Assembly: GCF_022846655.1 (NCBI RefSeq) | Contig: NZ_AP025667.1 | Span: 4,935,001-4,999,000, forward strand | Length of the DNA: 64,000 nucleotides | DNA from: Streptomyces seoulensis | Lineage (GTDB): Bacteria > Actinomycetota > Actinomycetes > Streptomycetales > Streptomycetaceae | Direction: 5' to 3' | In this document: positions 43,296 to 53,070 of the stretch, in pieces | How positions within the stretch are numbered: position 1 is the stretch's first letter | Layout of the letters: the number at the start of each line of letters is the position of its first letter | Notes under the pieces: generated by a model | What the model saw: the letters and a program-made list of their open reading frames with translations, nothing else | Told to the model about the DNA's origin: nothing | Databases searched by the model: none | Translations under genes and position numbers: made by a program

Positions 43296-44599
43296 GGCCT
43301 GTCGCCAGGCCCCTGGGTCGACCCCTCCGACTCCGACACCGACTCCGTCTCCGGCTCCGGCTCCGGAGCGCGCGGGCGTCCCAGGCGAAGGCGGATGAAG
43401 GTGTCCGGGCGCCCCTGCCGCCGCAGCCGGTGTCCGTGCACGCGCGGGTCGTCAGTGACCGTGTACCGCTTCACGTACGCGCCCAGGAACGCCTGGAGCG
43501 TGGCCACCGCCGGGATGGCGATCAGGGCGCCGACCGCGCCGAGCAGGGCGGTGCCCACGATGACCGAGCCGAAGGCGACGGCCGGGTGGATGTCGACGGT
43601 CTTGGACGTCAGCTTGGGCTGGAGCATGTAGTTCTCGAACTGCTGGTAGACCACGACGAAGATCAGCACCCACACCGCGTACCAGGGCGCCACGGTGAAC
43701 GCGATCAGCATCGGCAGCGCACCCGCGAGGTAGGTGCCGATGGTCGGTATGAACTGCGAGACCAGGCCCACCCAGACACCGAGCACGGGCGCGTACGGCA
43801 CCCCGAGGGCCTGGAGCAGGATGTAGTGCGCCGCGCCGGAGATGAGCGCCATGAGGCCGCGCGAGTAGATGTAGCCGCCGGTCTTGTCGACGGCGATCTC
43901 CCAGGCGCGCAGCACCTCGGTCTGCCGCGCGGGCGGCAGCACCGAGCACAGGGCGCGGCGCAGCCGGGGGCCGTCGGCGGCGAAGTAGAACGAGAACAGG
44001 CCGACGGTGAGGATCTGGAAGAGGCCGCCGAGCACCTGGGCGGACACGTCGAGGACCCCGGCCGCGCTGTTCTGGGCGTACTTGCGCAGCCAGTCGGAGT
44101 GGAGCACGCCCTCCTGGACGTCGACCCGGCGCACCTCGAGGTGGAAGGTCTGGTTGATCCAGTTGATGACCGAGTCGAGGTACTCGGGGAATCCCTCGAT
44201 CATCTTGATGATCTGGCCCGCGAGCATCGACCCGAGCAGGGTGAAGAAGCCCGCGGTGACGACGGCCAAGCCGAGGAAGACCAGGAAGGTGGCAAGCCCC
44301 CGGCGCATCCCGCGCGCGGACATCCGGCTCACGGCGGGCTCGATGGCGAGGGCCAGGAAGAACGCGATCAGGATGTTGACGAGGAGCCCGATCAACTGGT
44401 GGAAGGCCCAGCTTCCCAGTTGGAACAGGGCGACCAGCACGAGCGCGAGCACCATGGCGCGCGGCAGCCAGCGCGGCATCTTGGCGCCCGCGACGGCACC
44501 GGCCGCGGGCTCGCGCGGCGGCGGGCCGGCAGCGGGGGCGGGCCCGGCCGGGGGTGCCGTCTGCGGGTCGGTCGGCTCGATGTCGTCGATGCGTGCCAC
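43292..44599 (-). CDS. AI-2E family membrane transporter
   Basis: A 435-residue protein with about eight membrane spans of the AI-2E/PerM family (helical segments LVLALVLVALFQLGSWAF, GLLVNILIAFFLALAIEPAV, then GVWVGLVSQFIPTIGTYLAG and VLIFVVVYQQFENYMLQPKL). The family exports or conducts diverse small solutes; autoinducer transport is not implied. The N-terminal 40 residues are Pro/Ala rich and the C-terminal 40 are Glu/Ser rich. The GTG at 44599 follows CAGACT by six bases. The gap of about 180 bases to the DUF3046 gene holds nothing I recognise. Confidence 0.82.
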   Translation of the reverse strand: MARIDDIEPTDPQTAPPAGPAPAAGPPPREPAAGAVAGAKMPRWLPRAMVLALVLVALFQLGSWAFHQLIGLLVNILIAFFLALAIEPAVSRMSARGMRRGLATFLVFLGLAVVTAGFFTLLGSMLAGQIIKMIEGFPEYLDSVINWINQTFHLEVRRVDVQEGVLHSDWLRKYAQNSAAGVLDVSAQVLGGLFQILTVGLFSFYFAADGPRLRRALCSVLPPARQTEVLRAWEIAVDKTGGYIYSRGLMALISGAAHYILLQALGVPYAPVLGVWVGLVSQFIPTIGTYLAGALPMLIAFTVAPWYAVWVLIFVVVYQQFENYMLQPKLTSKTVDIHPAVAFGSVIVGTALLGAVGALIAIPAVATLQAFLGAYVKRYTVTDDPRVHGHRLRRQGRPDTFIRLRLGRPRAPEPEPETESVSESEGSTQGPGDRP

Positions 44600-44777
44600 G
44601 GGCCAAGTCTGGCCCACGCCACCGACAGCCCCGACCGTCTGGGGGCCTCGGTGACCGACTCGGTATGTGGCCGTCAACACACCCGTCGGCTCGTCCGTCG
44701 ACCGGGGGACCGGCGATCCGCGTAATTCGTCCCCGTCTTTCGGCCGACCCCGCCCGGCACCCGACGACGACCGTGAC

Positions 44778-44972
44778 TCAGCGCTTGTCCCCCGGCACGT
44801 CCATCACGGTGCACACCACGTGCCACACCTCCTTGGCGTCCCAGCCGGCGTCCAGTGCCTGGTGCACCGTCCGTCCGCCCAGCTCGGACATGATGTGATC
44901 GCGCGCGAACGAGTCGGCGTACCCCGAACCGAAGTGCTCCGCCATCCGCTGCCAGAAGACCGTCAACCGCAT
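44778..44972 (-). CDS. DUF3046 protein
   Basis: A 64-residue actinobacterial protein, MRLTVFWQRMAEHFGSGYAD with ELGGRTVHQALDAGWDAKEVW, matching DUF3046. The family is almost always found near recA in Actinobacteria; its role is unknown, though the link to recA suggests DNA metabolism. GATACT and GAGGC lie just before the ATG. Divergent from the toroid-fold gene. Confidence 0.85.
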   Translation of the reverse strand: MRLTVFWQRMAEHFGSGYADSFARDHIMSELGGRTVHQALDAGWDAKEVWHVVCTVMDVPGDKR

Positions 44973-45051
44973 GCCTCAAGTATCCCGCCTCAGGGGGCGG
45001 GTGCGTCCGGGACCGTTCTCGGCGGCCTCCGGTGGCCCTACGGTCTGGTCC

Positions 45052-45996
45052 ATGGCCGAATCAGGTGCTCCCTCGCTCCCCTCCGCGCCCCCGGCGCACT
45101 CCCCCCTCTTCCGTGCGGAGCGCTTCGTCTGGCTCACCGCGCGCGTGCTGGAGCAGCGGCTCTTCGCGCACCACTTCCTGAACGGCGGCGCGGACCCGGT
45201 GGAGCGGGCCCTGGACGCCTATCGCAACGAGGACGGCGGCTACGGTCACGCGCTGGAGCCCGATCTGCGCGGCCCGGTGAGCCAGCCGCTGCACACCGCT
45301 CGCGCGCTGCGGGTGCTGGCCTCGGTCGGCCGGTGCGGCGGGCAGCGGGTGGAACGGGTGTGCCGCTATCTGACCTCGGTGTCCACCGCGGACGGCGCGC
45401 TGCCGGCGGTCCATCCGAGCCAGCGCGGGTATCCGGTGGCGCCGTTCGTGCCGGTGGTGGACGACCCGCCGAGCGAGTTGCTGGCGACGGGGCCGGTGGT
45501 GGGCCTGCTGCACCGCAACGAGGTGTGGCACGCGTGGCTGTTCCGGGCCACCGACTTCTGCTGGCAGGCGGTGGACGCCCTGGAGGTGTCGCATCCGTAC
45601 GAGGTGCAGGCCGCCGTGGCGTTCCTCGACTCCGCTCCCGACCGCGCCCGCGCGCAGGCGGCCGCGGACCGGCTCGGCCGCCTGGTGCGCGAGCGGCGGC
45701 TCGCGGCGCTGGAGCCGGACCGCCTGGACGCGTACCCCGTCTCCCCCGGCTACGCGCCCGGTGAGCACCACTTCGCGCACGACTTCGCCCGCACCCCCGA
45801 TTCGCTGGCGCGTGCGTGGTTCACGGACGAGGAGATGGAGCGCTCGCTGGATCACCTCGCCGCCGAGCAGGAGGCGGACGGGGGCTGGCCCGTGCGGTGG
45901 CGCCGTTGGGCCGCGGCTCCGGCGCTGGAGGCGCGCGCCGGGGTGACCATCGAGGCGCTGCGCACCCTGAGGGCCTACGGCCGCTACGTCGGCTGA
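45052..45996 (+). CDS. Alpha/alpha-toroid (prenyltransferase/cyclase-like) protein
   Basis: A 314-residue protein with helix-pair repeats and QW-like turns (RNEDGGYGHALEPDLR, QEADGGWPVRWRRW), the fold of squalene cyclases and prenyltransferases. It lacks the DxDD or metal-binding Asp motifs of active cyclases, so catalysis is uncertain. A TACGGT box ends seven bases before the ATG, suggesting leaderless expression. The gene ends eight bases from azlD on the opposite strand. Confidence 0.65.
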   Translation: MAESGAPSLPSAPPAHSPLFRAERFVWLTARVLEQRLFAHHFLNGGADPVERALDAYRNEDGGYGHALEPDLRGPVSQPLHTARALRVLASVGRCGGQRVERVCRYLTSVSTADGALPAVHPSQRGYPVAPFVPVVDDPPSELLATGPVVGLLHRNEVWHAWLFRATDFCWQAVDALEVSHPYEVQAAVAFLDSAPDRARAQAAADRLGRLVRERRLAALEPDRLDAYPVSPGYAPGEHHFAHDFARTPDSLARAWFTDEEMERSLDHLAAEQEADGGWPVRWRRWAAAPALEARAGVTIEALRTLRAYGRYVG

Positions 45997-46004
45997 CCCG
46001 GCGC

Positions 46005-46313
46005 TCAGCCGGTGAGGGCGCGCACCCCCGCCGTCACGGCCACGGCCACCGCGACGACGAGCAGGAACGGTGCGCGCAGCAGCAGGGCGACGGCCGCCGC
46101 CGCGACTCCCGCGGCCCGGGCGTCCAGGACGAGGGTGCGGCCGTCGGCGAAGGTCTGCTGGGCGGTGAGCGCGGCCAGCAGGGCGACCGGCAGCAGCGCG
46201 GCGAGCTTCTTGACGAGCGGCCGCTCCACGGCGCTCGCGGGGACGAGCAGCCCGGCGAGCTTGACGGCGTAGCAGCCGAGCGCGGTGACGCCGATGGCGA
46301 GCCAGGTGTTCAA
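46005..46313 (-). CDS. azlD: AzlD family branched-chain amino acid exporter subunit
   Basis: A 102-residue protein with about four membrane helices (LAIGVTALGCYAVKLAGLLV, LAALLPVALLAALTA, VAVALLLRAPFLLVVAVAVA) fitting AzlD. It works with AzlC to export branched-chain amino acids or analogues. The start is a TTG overlapping the azlC stop (TTGA), with GGAGGAGG upstream, so the two are coupled. Confidence 0.85.
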   Translation of the reverse strand: MNTWLAIGVTALGCYAVKLAGLLVPASAVERPLVKKLAALLPVALLAALTAQQTFADGRTLVLDARAAGVAAAAVALLLRAPFLLVVAVAVAVTAGVRALTG

Positions 46314-47074
46314 CGGTCCTCCTCCGGTGCGTCCGGGTCCTGCGGGCGGCTCTGGGCGGCGCGGGCGCGCAGACCTTGTACGAACAGGGCGAGGGGCGCC
46401 GCCAGGGCCGCCACCAGTACGGGCGCCCCGGCGGGCAGCACCGGAAGCAGGCCGAGGCCCAGGACGACCGCGAGGGCCGCGACCGCGCGTTCGGTGAACG
46501 TGGTCAGCATGGGGGCGAGCAGCGCCAGGAAGACGGCGGGCCCCGCCGCGTCCAGCCCCCAGGCGTCGGTGTCCCCGAGGGCCTGCGCGCCGAGCGCGCC
46601 GAGCAGGGTGGTGAGGTTCCACAGCACGTACAGGCTGAGCCCGGTGACGGTGAAGCCGAGCCGCGCGGAGCGCCGGTCCGGCTGGGCCACGGTGACGGCG
46701 GTGGTCTCGTCGATCACCCACTGGGCGGCGAACGGCCGCAACGCGCGCGGGAGGGCGAGCAACTGCGACAGCCGCAGCCCGTAGAACGCGTTGCGCACGC
46801 CGAGGAAGAACGCGCCCGCCGCGGCGGTGAAGGGGTTTCCGCCTGCCGCGAGCGCTCCCACCAGGGCGAACTGGGAGGCGCCGGTGAAGACCAGGAGGCT
46901 GAGTGCGCAGGTCTGGAGGAGTCCGAGTCCGCTGCCTGCCGAGGTGACGCCGAAGGCGAAGCCGGAGAGCCCTACGGCGACGCCGACCCCGAGGGCGTCC
47001 CGTACGACGGCGCTGTCCGGCTTTCCCACGTCCTCGGCGGCCCTGTCCGCGAGTGCTGTCTGTCGCTGTGCCAC
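46310..47074 (-). CDS. azlC: AzlC family branched-chain amino acid exporter
   Basis: A 254-residue AzlC with about eight spans (GVGVAVGLSGFAFGVTSAG, LLQTCALSLLVFTGASQFAL, NAFYGLRLSQLLALPR). The TAGCGT box ends seven bases before the GTG. It is followed in overlap by azlD and lies just after an AraC-type gene on the same strand, making an AraC-AzlCD module. The substrate may be branched-chain amino acids or toxic analogues. Confidence 0.85.
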   Translation of the reverse strand: MAQRQTALADRAAEDVGKPDSAVVRDALGVGVAVGLSGFAFGVTSAGSGLGLLQTCALSLLVFTGASQFALVGALAAGGNPFTAAAGAFFLGVRNAFYGLRLSQLLALPRALRPFAAQWVIDETTAVTVAQPDRRSARLGFTVTGLSLYVLWNLTTLLGALGAQALGDTDAWGLDAAGPAVFLALLAPMLTTFTERAVAALAVVLGLGLLPVLPAGAPVLVAALAAPLALFVQGLRARAAQSRPQDPDAPEEDR

Positions 47075-47084
47075 GCCCCGGACG

Positions 47085-47963
47085 CTACGGTGGCCCGCCC
47101 GGCGGGGTCTTGTACGTTGTTGCGCCCGGCAGTGTTCTCACGGTCTCGCGTTCGCGCTGGTAGGCCCCCGGAGGCACGCCGACGATCCGGGTGAAGTGGC
47201 GGTTGAGGTGGGGCTGGTCGGTGAAGCCGACCAGGGCGGCGGCATCGGCGGGCGAGGTGCCGGCGTCCAGCAGGAGCCGGGCGCGGCGCACGCGCGCGTC
47301 GGTGAGCCAGGTGTGCGGGGGCATGCCGTAGGCGTCCCGGAAGGCCCGCAGCAGGGCGAAGCGGCTGGTGCCGAGGTCGGTGGCGAGGCGCTCCAGGCTG
47401 GGCGGGGCCGCCATCCGCTCCTCCAGCACGGCACGCGCGCGTGCGGCGACACCGGAACCGGCCGAGCGGGCCCGGCGCTCGGGCAGCGGGCCGCCGTTGA
47501 GCCGCAGCAGCCGGGTCACCGCCACGCTCAGCAGGGTGTCGGCGGCCAGCGCGTTGCCCTCCTCAGCGGCGCGCAGCACCTGGTGGACGAGACGGACGGT
47601 GTACGGGTCGTCCACCATCGGGGCGGCGAAGCCGGGCGTCCCCCGGACGGTGCTGGTCTCGGCCGCTATCCGGGCCACCACCTCGGGCGACGGGTACACC
47701 GCGCCGTACCGCCAGCCCTCGGGGACGCCCGCGCGGCCGGTGTGCGGGGTGTCCGGGTTGACCAGCGCGAGGGCGCCCGCGCCCACCGACACGTCGGCAC
47801 CCTGGTGGTGGAAGACCTCCACGCCGTCCACTATGGCCGCTATCACGAAGTTCTCGTGGGTGTGGCGGGCGAAGGTCTTGCGGATGTAGCGAGCGCGGAG
47901 CAGGTCGACCCCGGGCAGTTCCGCGTACCGCCAGTGCCGTGCCCGCTCCCCTGAACCCGCCAT
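47085..47963 (-). CDS. AraC family transcriptional regulator
   Basis: A 292-residue regulator with an AraC cupin-like sensor (ENFVIAAIVDGVEVFHHQG, NPDTPHTGRAGVPEGWRY) and the double HTH at 190-280 (LERLATDLGTSRFALLRAFRDAYG and FTDQPHLNRHFTRIVGVPPGAY). It is 10 bases upstream of azlC and probably controls it. GACAAT sits six bases before the ATG at 47963. The frame is open a long way upstream without start signals. The ligand is unknown. Confidence 0.88.
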   Translation of the reverse strand: MAGSGERARHWRYAELPGVDLLRARYIRKTFARHTHENFVIAAIVDGVEVFHHQGADVSVGAGALALVNPDTPHTGRAGVPEGWRYGAVYPSPEVVARIAAETSTVRGTPGFAAPMVDDPYTVRLVHQVLRAAEEGNALAADTLLSVAVTRLLRLNGGPLPERRARSAGSGVAARARAVLEERMAAPPSLERLATDLGTSRFALLRAFRDAYGMPPHTWLTDARVRRARLLLDAGTSPADAAALVGFTDQPHLNRHFTRIVGVPPGAYQRERETVRTLPGATTYKTPPGGPP

Positions 47964-48063
47964 ACGCCCATTGTCGGCCACGCCCGCCGGTCGCCGCACG
48001 CCGCGATCCGCCCCGTTTGCCCAGGTCAGCCCGATTGTCAGTGGGCGGGTGCAGGATGGATGC

Positions 48064-51000
48064 ATGGTGAGATCCGCCCACCCGGCCCTCGAAGGCTTCT
48101 CCCCCGCGACCCGCGAGTGGTTCACGGGGGCGTTCCACGCGCCCACCGAAGCCCAGGCGGGCGCGTGGAAGGCCATCAACGAGGGTTCGGACGCGCTGGT
48201 GGTGGCGCCGACGGGCTCCGGCAAGACCCTGGCCGCCTTCCTCGCCGCGCTGGACCAGTTGGCCTCCACCCCTCCCCCGGCCGACCCGAAGAAGCGCTGC
48301 CGGGTGCTGTACGTGTCCCCGCTGAAGGCGCTCGCCGTGGACGTGGAGCGCAACCTGCGCAGCCCGCTGACCGGCATCCGCCAGGAGTCCGTGCGCCTGG
48401 GCCTGCCCGAGCCCGAGGTGAAGGTGGGCATCCGCTCCGGCGACACCCCGCCCGCCGAGCGGCGCTCGCTGGTCACGCGCCCGCCGGACATCCTGATCAC
48501 CACCCCCGAGTCGCTGTTCCTGATGCTGACCTCGTCCGCGCGGGACGCGCTCACCGGCATCGAGACCGTGATCCTGGACGAGGTGCACGCGGTCGCGGGC
48601 ACCAAGCGCGGCGCGCATCTCGCGCTGTCCCTGGAGCGGCTGGACGAGCTGCTGCCGAAGCCCGCCCGCCGGATCGGCCTGTCGGCGACCGTGCGGCCGG
48701 TGGACGAGGTGGCCCGCTATCTCTCGCCCCGGCGCAAGGTGGAGATCGTCCAGCCCGAGTCGGGCAAGGAGTTCGACCTGTCGGTGGTCGTGCCCGTCGA
48801 GGACATGGGCGAGCTGGGCGGCTCCCCCGCCGCCGACGGCGACGACAAGGCGGAGAAGCCCTCGATCTGGCCGCACGTCGAGGAGAAGATCGCCGACCTG
48901 GTCCAGTCGCACCGCTCGACCATCGTGTTCGCCAACTCCCGCCGCCTGGCGGAGCGGCTGTGCAACCGGCTCAACGAGATCGCCTACGAGCGCGCCACGG
49001 GCGAGAAGCTGGACGAGCACCATTCCCCGGCCGAGCTGATGGGCGGCTCGGGCGCGGCCCAGGGCGCCCCCCAGGTGATCGCCCGCGCGCACCACGGCTC
49101 GGTCTCCAAGGAACAGCGGTCGCTGGTCGAGGAGGACCTGAAGGCCGGGCGGCTGCCCGCCGTGGTGGCCACCTCCAGCCTGGAGCTGGGCATCGACATG
49201 GGCGCGGTCGACCTGGTCGTCCAGGTCGAGTCCCCGCCGTCGGTCGCCTCGGGCCTGCAGCGCGTGGGCCGCGCGGGACACCAGGTGGGGGCCGTCTCCA
49301 CCGGTGTGGTCTTCCCCAAGTACCGGGGCGACCTGGTGCAGGCGGCCGTGGTCACCGAGCGGATGCGCTCGGGCGGGATCGAGTCCCTGCGGGTGCCGTC
49401 CAACCCGCTGGACGTCCTGGCACAGCAGCTCGTCGCCATGACGGCGCTGGACGCCTGGCAGTACGACGATCTGCTGGCCACCGTCCGCCGCGCGGCACCC
49501 TTCGCCTCGCTCCCGGAGTCCGCGTTCACCGCCACCCTCGACATGCTCGCGGGCCGCTACCCCTCGGACGCGTTCGCGGAACTGCGCCCCCGCGTGGTGT
49601 GGGACCGCGTGACCGGCACGATCAGCGGCCGGCCGGGCGCCCAGCGGCTCGCCGTCACCTCCGGCGGCACGATCCCCGACCGGGGCCTGTTCGGGGTGTT
49701 CCTCGTCGGTTCCGACCCGAAGAAGGGCGGCGGCCGGGTCGGCGAGCTGGACGAGGAGATGGTGTACGAGTCCCGCGTGGGCGACGTCTTCACGCTGGGC
49801 ACGAGTTCCTGGCGCATCGAGGACATCACCCGCGACCGGGTCCTGGTCTCCCCCGCGCCGGGCGTGCCGGGCCGGCTGCCGTTCTGGAAGGGCGACCAGC
49901 TCGGCCGACCGCTCGAACTGGGCCGCGCGGTCGGCGCGTTCCTGCGCGAGGTCGGGTCGCTGTCCGAGGAGGACGCCCGGCTGCGCCTGCTCACCGCGGG
50001 CCTGGACACGTGGGCGGCGGACAACGTCCTGTCCTACCTGGCCGAGCAGCGCGAGGCGTGCGGGCACATCCCGGACGACCGGACCATCGTCGTGGAGCGC
50101 TTCCGGGACGAGCTGGGCGACTGGCGGGTCGTCATCCACTCCCCCTTCGGCGCCCAGGTGCACGCCCCGTGGGCGCTGGCGCTCGGCGCCCGTCTCTCCG
50201 AGCGGTACGGCATGGACGCACAGGTCATGCACGCCGACGACGGCATCGTGCTGCGCCTGCCCGACGCCGACCTGATGGGCCTGGACCTGCTGGACCAGGG
50301 CCCCGCGAAGGCCGGCGCGGAGTACGACGGCGAACAGGCCCCGGTCGGCGCGGCGGACGTCGCCTTCGACAAGGGCGAGGTCGATCAGGTCGTCACCGAC
50401 CAGGTGGGCGGCTCGGCCCTGTTCGCCTCCCGGTTCCGCGAGTGCGCGGCCCGCGCGCTGCTGCTGCCGCGCCGCAACCCCGGCAAACGCACCCCGCTGT
50501 GGCAGCAGCGCCAGCGTTCGGCGCAACTTCTGGAGGTGGCGAGCGAGTTCGGGTCGTTCCCGATCGTCCTGGAGGCGATCCGCGAGTGCCTCCAGGACGT
50601 CTTCGACGTGCCCGGCCTGGTCGAGCTGATGGGCGACATCGAGTCCCGCAAGGTCCGCCTGGTCGAGGTCACCACCCCCGAGCCGTCCCCCTTCGCCCGC
50701 TCCCTGCTGTTCGGCTACGTCGCCCAGTTCCTCTACGAGGGCGATTCCCCGCTCGCCGAGCGCCGGGCCGCCGCGCTCTCCCTGGACTCCCGGCTGCTGG
50801 CCGAGCTGCTGGGCCAGGCGGAGCTGCGGGAACTGCTCGACGCCGAGGTGCTGACCGAGCTGGAGCGCGAACTCCAGTGGCTCACCGAGGACCGCCGGAT
50901 CAAGGACGTGGAGGGGGTCGCGGATCTGCTCCGGCTGCTGGGCCCGCTGACCGACGCCGAGTTGGGCGCGCGGGGCGCCGAGCCGGAGTGGGCGCGGGAG

Positions 51001-53010
51001 CTGGCCGCCGCCCGGCGGGCCATCAAGGTCCGCGTGGGGGGCGAGGACCACTGGGCGGCCATCGAGGACGCGGGCCGCCTGCGTGACGCGCTCGGCACCG
51101 CGCTGCCGGTCGGCGTGCCCGAGGCGTTCACCGAGCCGGTCAAGGACCCGCTCGGCGACCTCCTCGCGCGCTACGCCCGCACCCACGGCCCCTTCACCTC
51201 CACGGCCGCCGCCGCCCGCTTCGGCCTCGGCGTGGCGGTCACCGAGGGCGCCCTCCAACGGCTGGCCGGCAGCGGCCGGGTCGTACAGGGCGAGTTCCAT
51301 CCCGCGGGCATCGGCCAGGAGTGGTGCGACGCCACGGTGCTGCGGCGGCTGCGCCGCCGCTCCCTGGCCGCGCTGCGGCACGAGTTGGAGCCGGTGCCGC
51401 CCGCCGCGCTGGCGCAGTTCCTGCCGCAGTGGCAGCACATCGGCAAGGGCCACGCGCTGCGCGGCACGGACGGACTGGTGCGCGCCATCGAGCAGTTGCA
51501 GGGCGCGTCGGTGCCCGCGTCCGCGCTGGAGAAGCTGGTCCTGCCGTCCCGTGTGGCGGACTACAAGCCGTCGATGCTGGACGAACTCACCGCGGCGGGC
51601 GAGGTCGTATGGGCCGGGGCGGGCTCCCTGCCCGGCAAGGACGGCTGGGTCTCGCTCTACCTGGCGGACACGGCCCCCCTCCTCCTCCCGCCCCCGCACC
51701 CCCTGGAACTGAGCCCGCTCCACCAGTCGATCCTGGACACGCTCTCCGGTGGGTACGGCCTGTTCTTCCGCCAGATCGCCGACCAGGTCCGCGCCACCAC
51801 GCACCCCGCGGCGAGCGACGCCCACCTGGCCGACGCCCTGTGGGACCTGGCCTGGTCGGGCCGGCTCACCAACGACACCCTGGCGCCGATGCGCGCCCTG
51901 CTGGGCTCGGGCCGTACCGCCGGTGCGACGGCCCACCGCGCCAAACGCAATGTCCCGCGCGGGCGTTACGGCTCCCTGACCGCCGCAGCCCGAGCCACCT
52001 CCCGGTCCGGCCCGCCGACCGTCGGAGGCCGCTGGTCGCTGCTGCCCGTGCCCGAACCGGACGCCACCGTGCGCGCCCACGCGCGGGCCCGCGCCCTGCT
52101 GGACCGGCACGGTGTGGTGACCCGGGGCGCGGTGGGCGCCGAGGGTGTGGAGGGCGGCTTCTCGGCGGTGTACCGGGTGCTGTCGGTGTTCGAGGAGAGC
52201 GGCCAGGCACGGCGCGGTTACGTGGTCGAGGGGCTGGGCGCCGCCCAGTTCGCCATGGACGGCGCCGTGGACCGGCTCCGTGCGGTGTCCAACGCCCGTG
52301 ACCGGGGCGAGCGCGTGGCACCCGAGCCGGGCCCGGCGGGCGACGGCGCCGGCAGTCTCCCGCCCTTCCCCGGCGACGGCCACGCCGCGTCCGACGCGTT
52401 CGACCCGTCCGCCGGCGCCTTCGGCCACCCGAGCCTCGACGGCGACTTCGCCTGGCCGCCCCGGGGCGGGGACGACGGCGGTCTCCCCCGCCCCTTCGGC
52501 CCGGCGGCCATCCCCGGCTCCTACGACTCCCCCGGCCAGGGCGGCCCTCGCGGCGGTCCGGGCTACGGCACCCCGCCGAACCGTGGCTACGGCCCCCGGG
52601 CCCGTGACACCTCCGCCGACTCCCGCGCGGTGGTCCTCGCCGCAGCCGACCCCGCCAACGCGTACGGCGCCGCGCTGCCCTGGCCGGAGCCGCCGACCGG
52701 ATCCGGGCACAAGCCGGGCCGCAAGGCGGGCTCGCTCGTCGTCCTGGTGGAGGGCGAACTGACCCTCTACATGGAGCGCGGCGGCAAGTCCCTGCTGGCC
52801 TGGCCGGCCGACCCGGACGCCTCCGCGACCGACGACCCCCGCCTGCGCGCCGCTGCCGAGGCCCTGGCGGCGGCCGCCCGCGCGGGCTCCCTGGGCACGG
52901 TCACCGTCGAGCGGATCAACGGCACCGCGGCCCTGACCTCACCCCTGGGCACCCTGCTGGAGGGTGCCGGCTTCGTGGCGACCCCGCGCGGCCTGCGTCT
53001 GCGCGCCTGA
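48064..53010 (+). CDS. lhr: Lhr-type ATP-dependent helicase
   Basis: A 1648-residue superfamily 2 helicase. Walker A APTGSGKT at 49-56, DEVH near 172, SAT (GLSATVRP), and QRVGRAGH of motif VI. The Lhr core with winged helix covers about 1-870, and the C-terminal part is the long Lhr-CTD usually implicated in DNA repair. Residues roughly 1410-1515 form a Gly/Pro/Asp-rich low-complexity insert that breaks the CTD. The ATG is behind AGGA and a CAGGAT box. The partner nei gene follows 60 bases downstream. Confidence 0.92.
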   Translation: MVRSAHPALEGFSPATREWFTGAFHAPTEAQAGAWKAINEGSDALVVAPTGSGKTLAAFLAALDQLASTPPPADPKKRCRVLYVSPLKALAVDVERNLRSPLTGIRQESVRLGLPEPEVKVGIRSGDTPPAERRSLVTRPPDILITTPESLFLMLTSSARDALTGIETVILDEVHAVAGTKRGAHLALSLERLDELLPKPARRIGLSATVRPVDEVARYLSPRRKVEIVQPESGKEFDLSVVVPVEDMGELGGSPAADGDDKAEKPSIWPHVEEKIADLVQSHRSTIVFANSRRLAERLCNRLNEIAYERATGEKLDEHHSPAELMGGSGAAQGAPQVIARAHHGSVSKEQRSLVEEDLKAGRLPAVVATSSLELGIDMGAVDLVVQVESPPSVASGLQRVGRAGHQVGAVSTGVVFPKYRGDLVQAAVVTERMRSGGIESLRVPSNPLDVLAQQLVAMTALDAWQYDDLLATVRRAAPFASLPESAFTATLDMLAGRYPSDAFAELRPRVVWDRVTGTISGRPGAQRLAVTSGGTIPDRGLFGVFLVGSDPKKGGGRVGELDEEMVYESRVGDVFTLGTSSWRIEDITRDRVLVSPAPGVPGRLPFWKGDQLGRPLELGRAVGAFLREVGSLSEEDARLRLLTAGLDTWAADNVLSYLAEQREACGHIPDDRTIVVERFRDELGDWRVVIHSPFGAQVHAPWALALGARLSERYGMDAQVMHADDGIVLRLPDADLMGLDLLDQGPAKAGAEYDGEQAPVGAADVAFDKGEVDQVVTDQVGGSALFASRFRECAARALLLPRRNPGKRTPLWQQRQRSAQLLEVASEFGSFPIVLEAIRECLQDVFDVPGLVELMGDIESRKVRLVEVTTPEPSPFARSLLFGYVAQFLYEGDSPLAERRAAALSLDSRLLAELLGQAELRELLDAEVLTELERELQWLTEDRRIKDVEGVADLLRLLGPLTDAELGARGAEPEWARELAAARRAIKVRVGGEDHWAAIEDAGRLRDALGTALPVGVPEAFTEPVKDPLGDLLARYARTHGPFTSTAAAARFGLGVAVTEGALQRLAGSGRVVQGEFHPAGIGQEWCDATVLRRLRRRSLAALRHELEPVPPAALAQFLPQWQHIGKGHALRGTDGLVRAIEQLQGASVPASALEKLVLPSRVADYKPSMLDELTAAGEVVWAGAGSLPGKDGWVSLYLADTAPLLLPPPHPLELSPLHQSILDTLSGGYGLFFRQIADQVRATTHPAASDAHLADALWDLAWSGRLTNDTLAPMRALLGSGRTAGATAHRAKRNVPRGRYGSLTAAARATSRSGPPTVGGRWSLLPVPEPDATVRAHARARALLDRHGVVTRGAVGAEGVEGGFSAVYRVLSVFEESGQARRGYVVEGLGAAQFAMDGAVDRLRAVSNARDRGERVAPEPGPAGDGAGSLPPFPGDGHAASDAFDPSAGAFGHPSLDGDFAWPPRGGDDGGLPRPFGPAAIPGSYDSPGQGGPRGGPGYGTPPNRGYGPRARDTSADSRAVVLAAADPANAYGAALPWPEPPTGSGHKPGRKAGSLVVLVEGELTLYMERGGKSLLAWPADPDASATDDPRLRAAAEALAAAARAGSLGTVTVERINGTAALTSPLGTLLEGAGFVATPRGLRLRA

Positions 53011-53070
53011 GCCCGCCGCACCGGGCCGCTGAAGCCGGTCGTCCCGGCCCCGCCGTGGCACCCTGGACGC

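Noticed and set aside
47563..52710. A 1715-codon open frame on the minus strand opposite lhr
   Set aside because: A shadow of the high-GC lhr gene: low-complexity Gly/Arg/Val product, no family motifs, and lhr on the plus strand has full helicase motifs.
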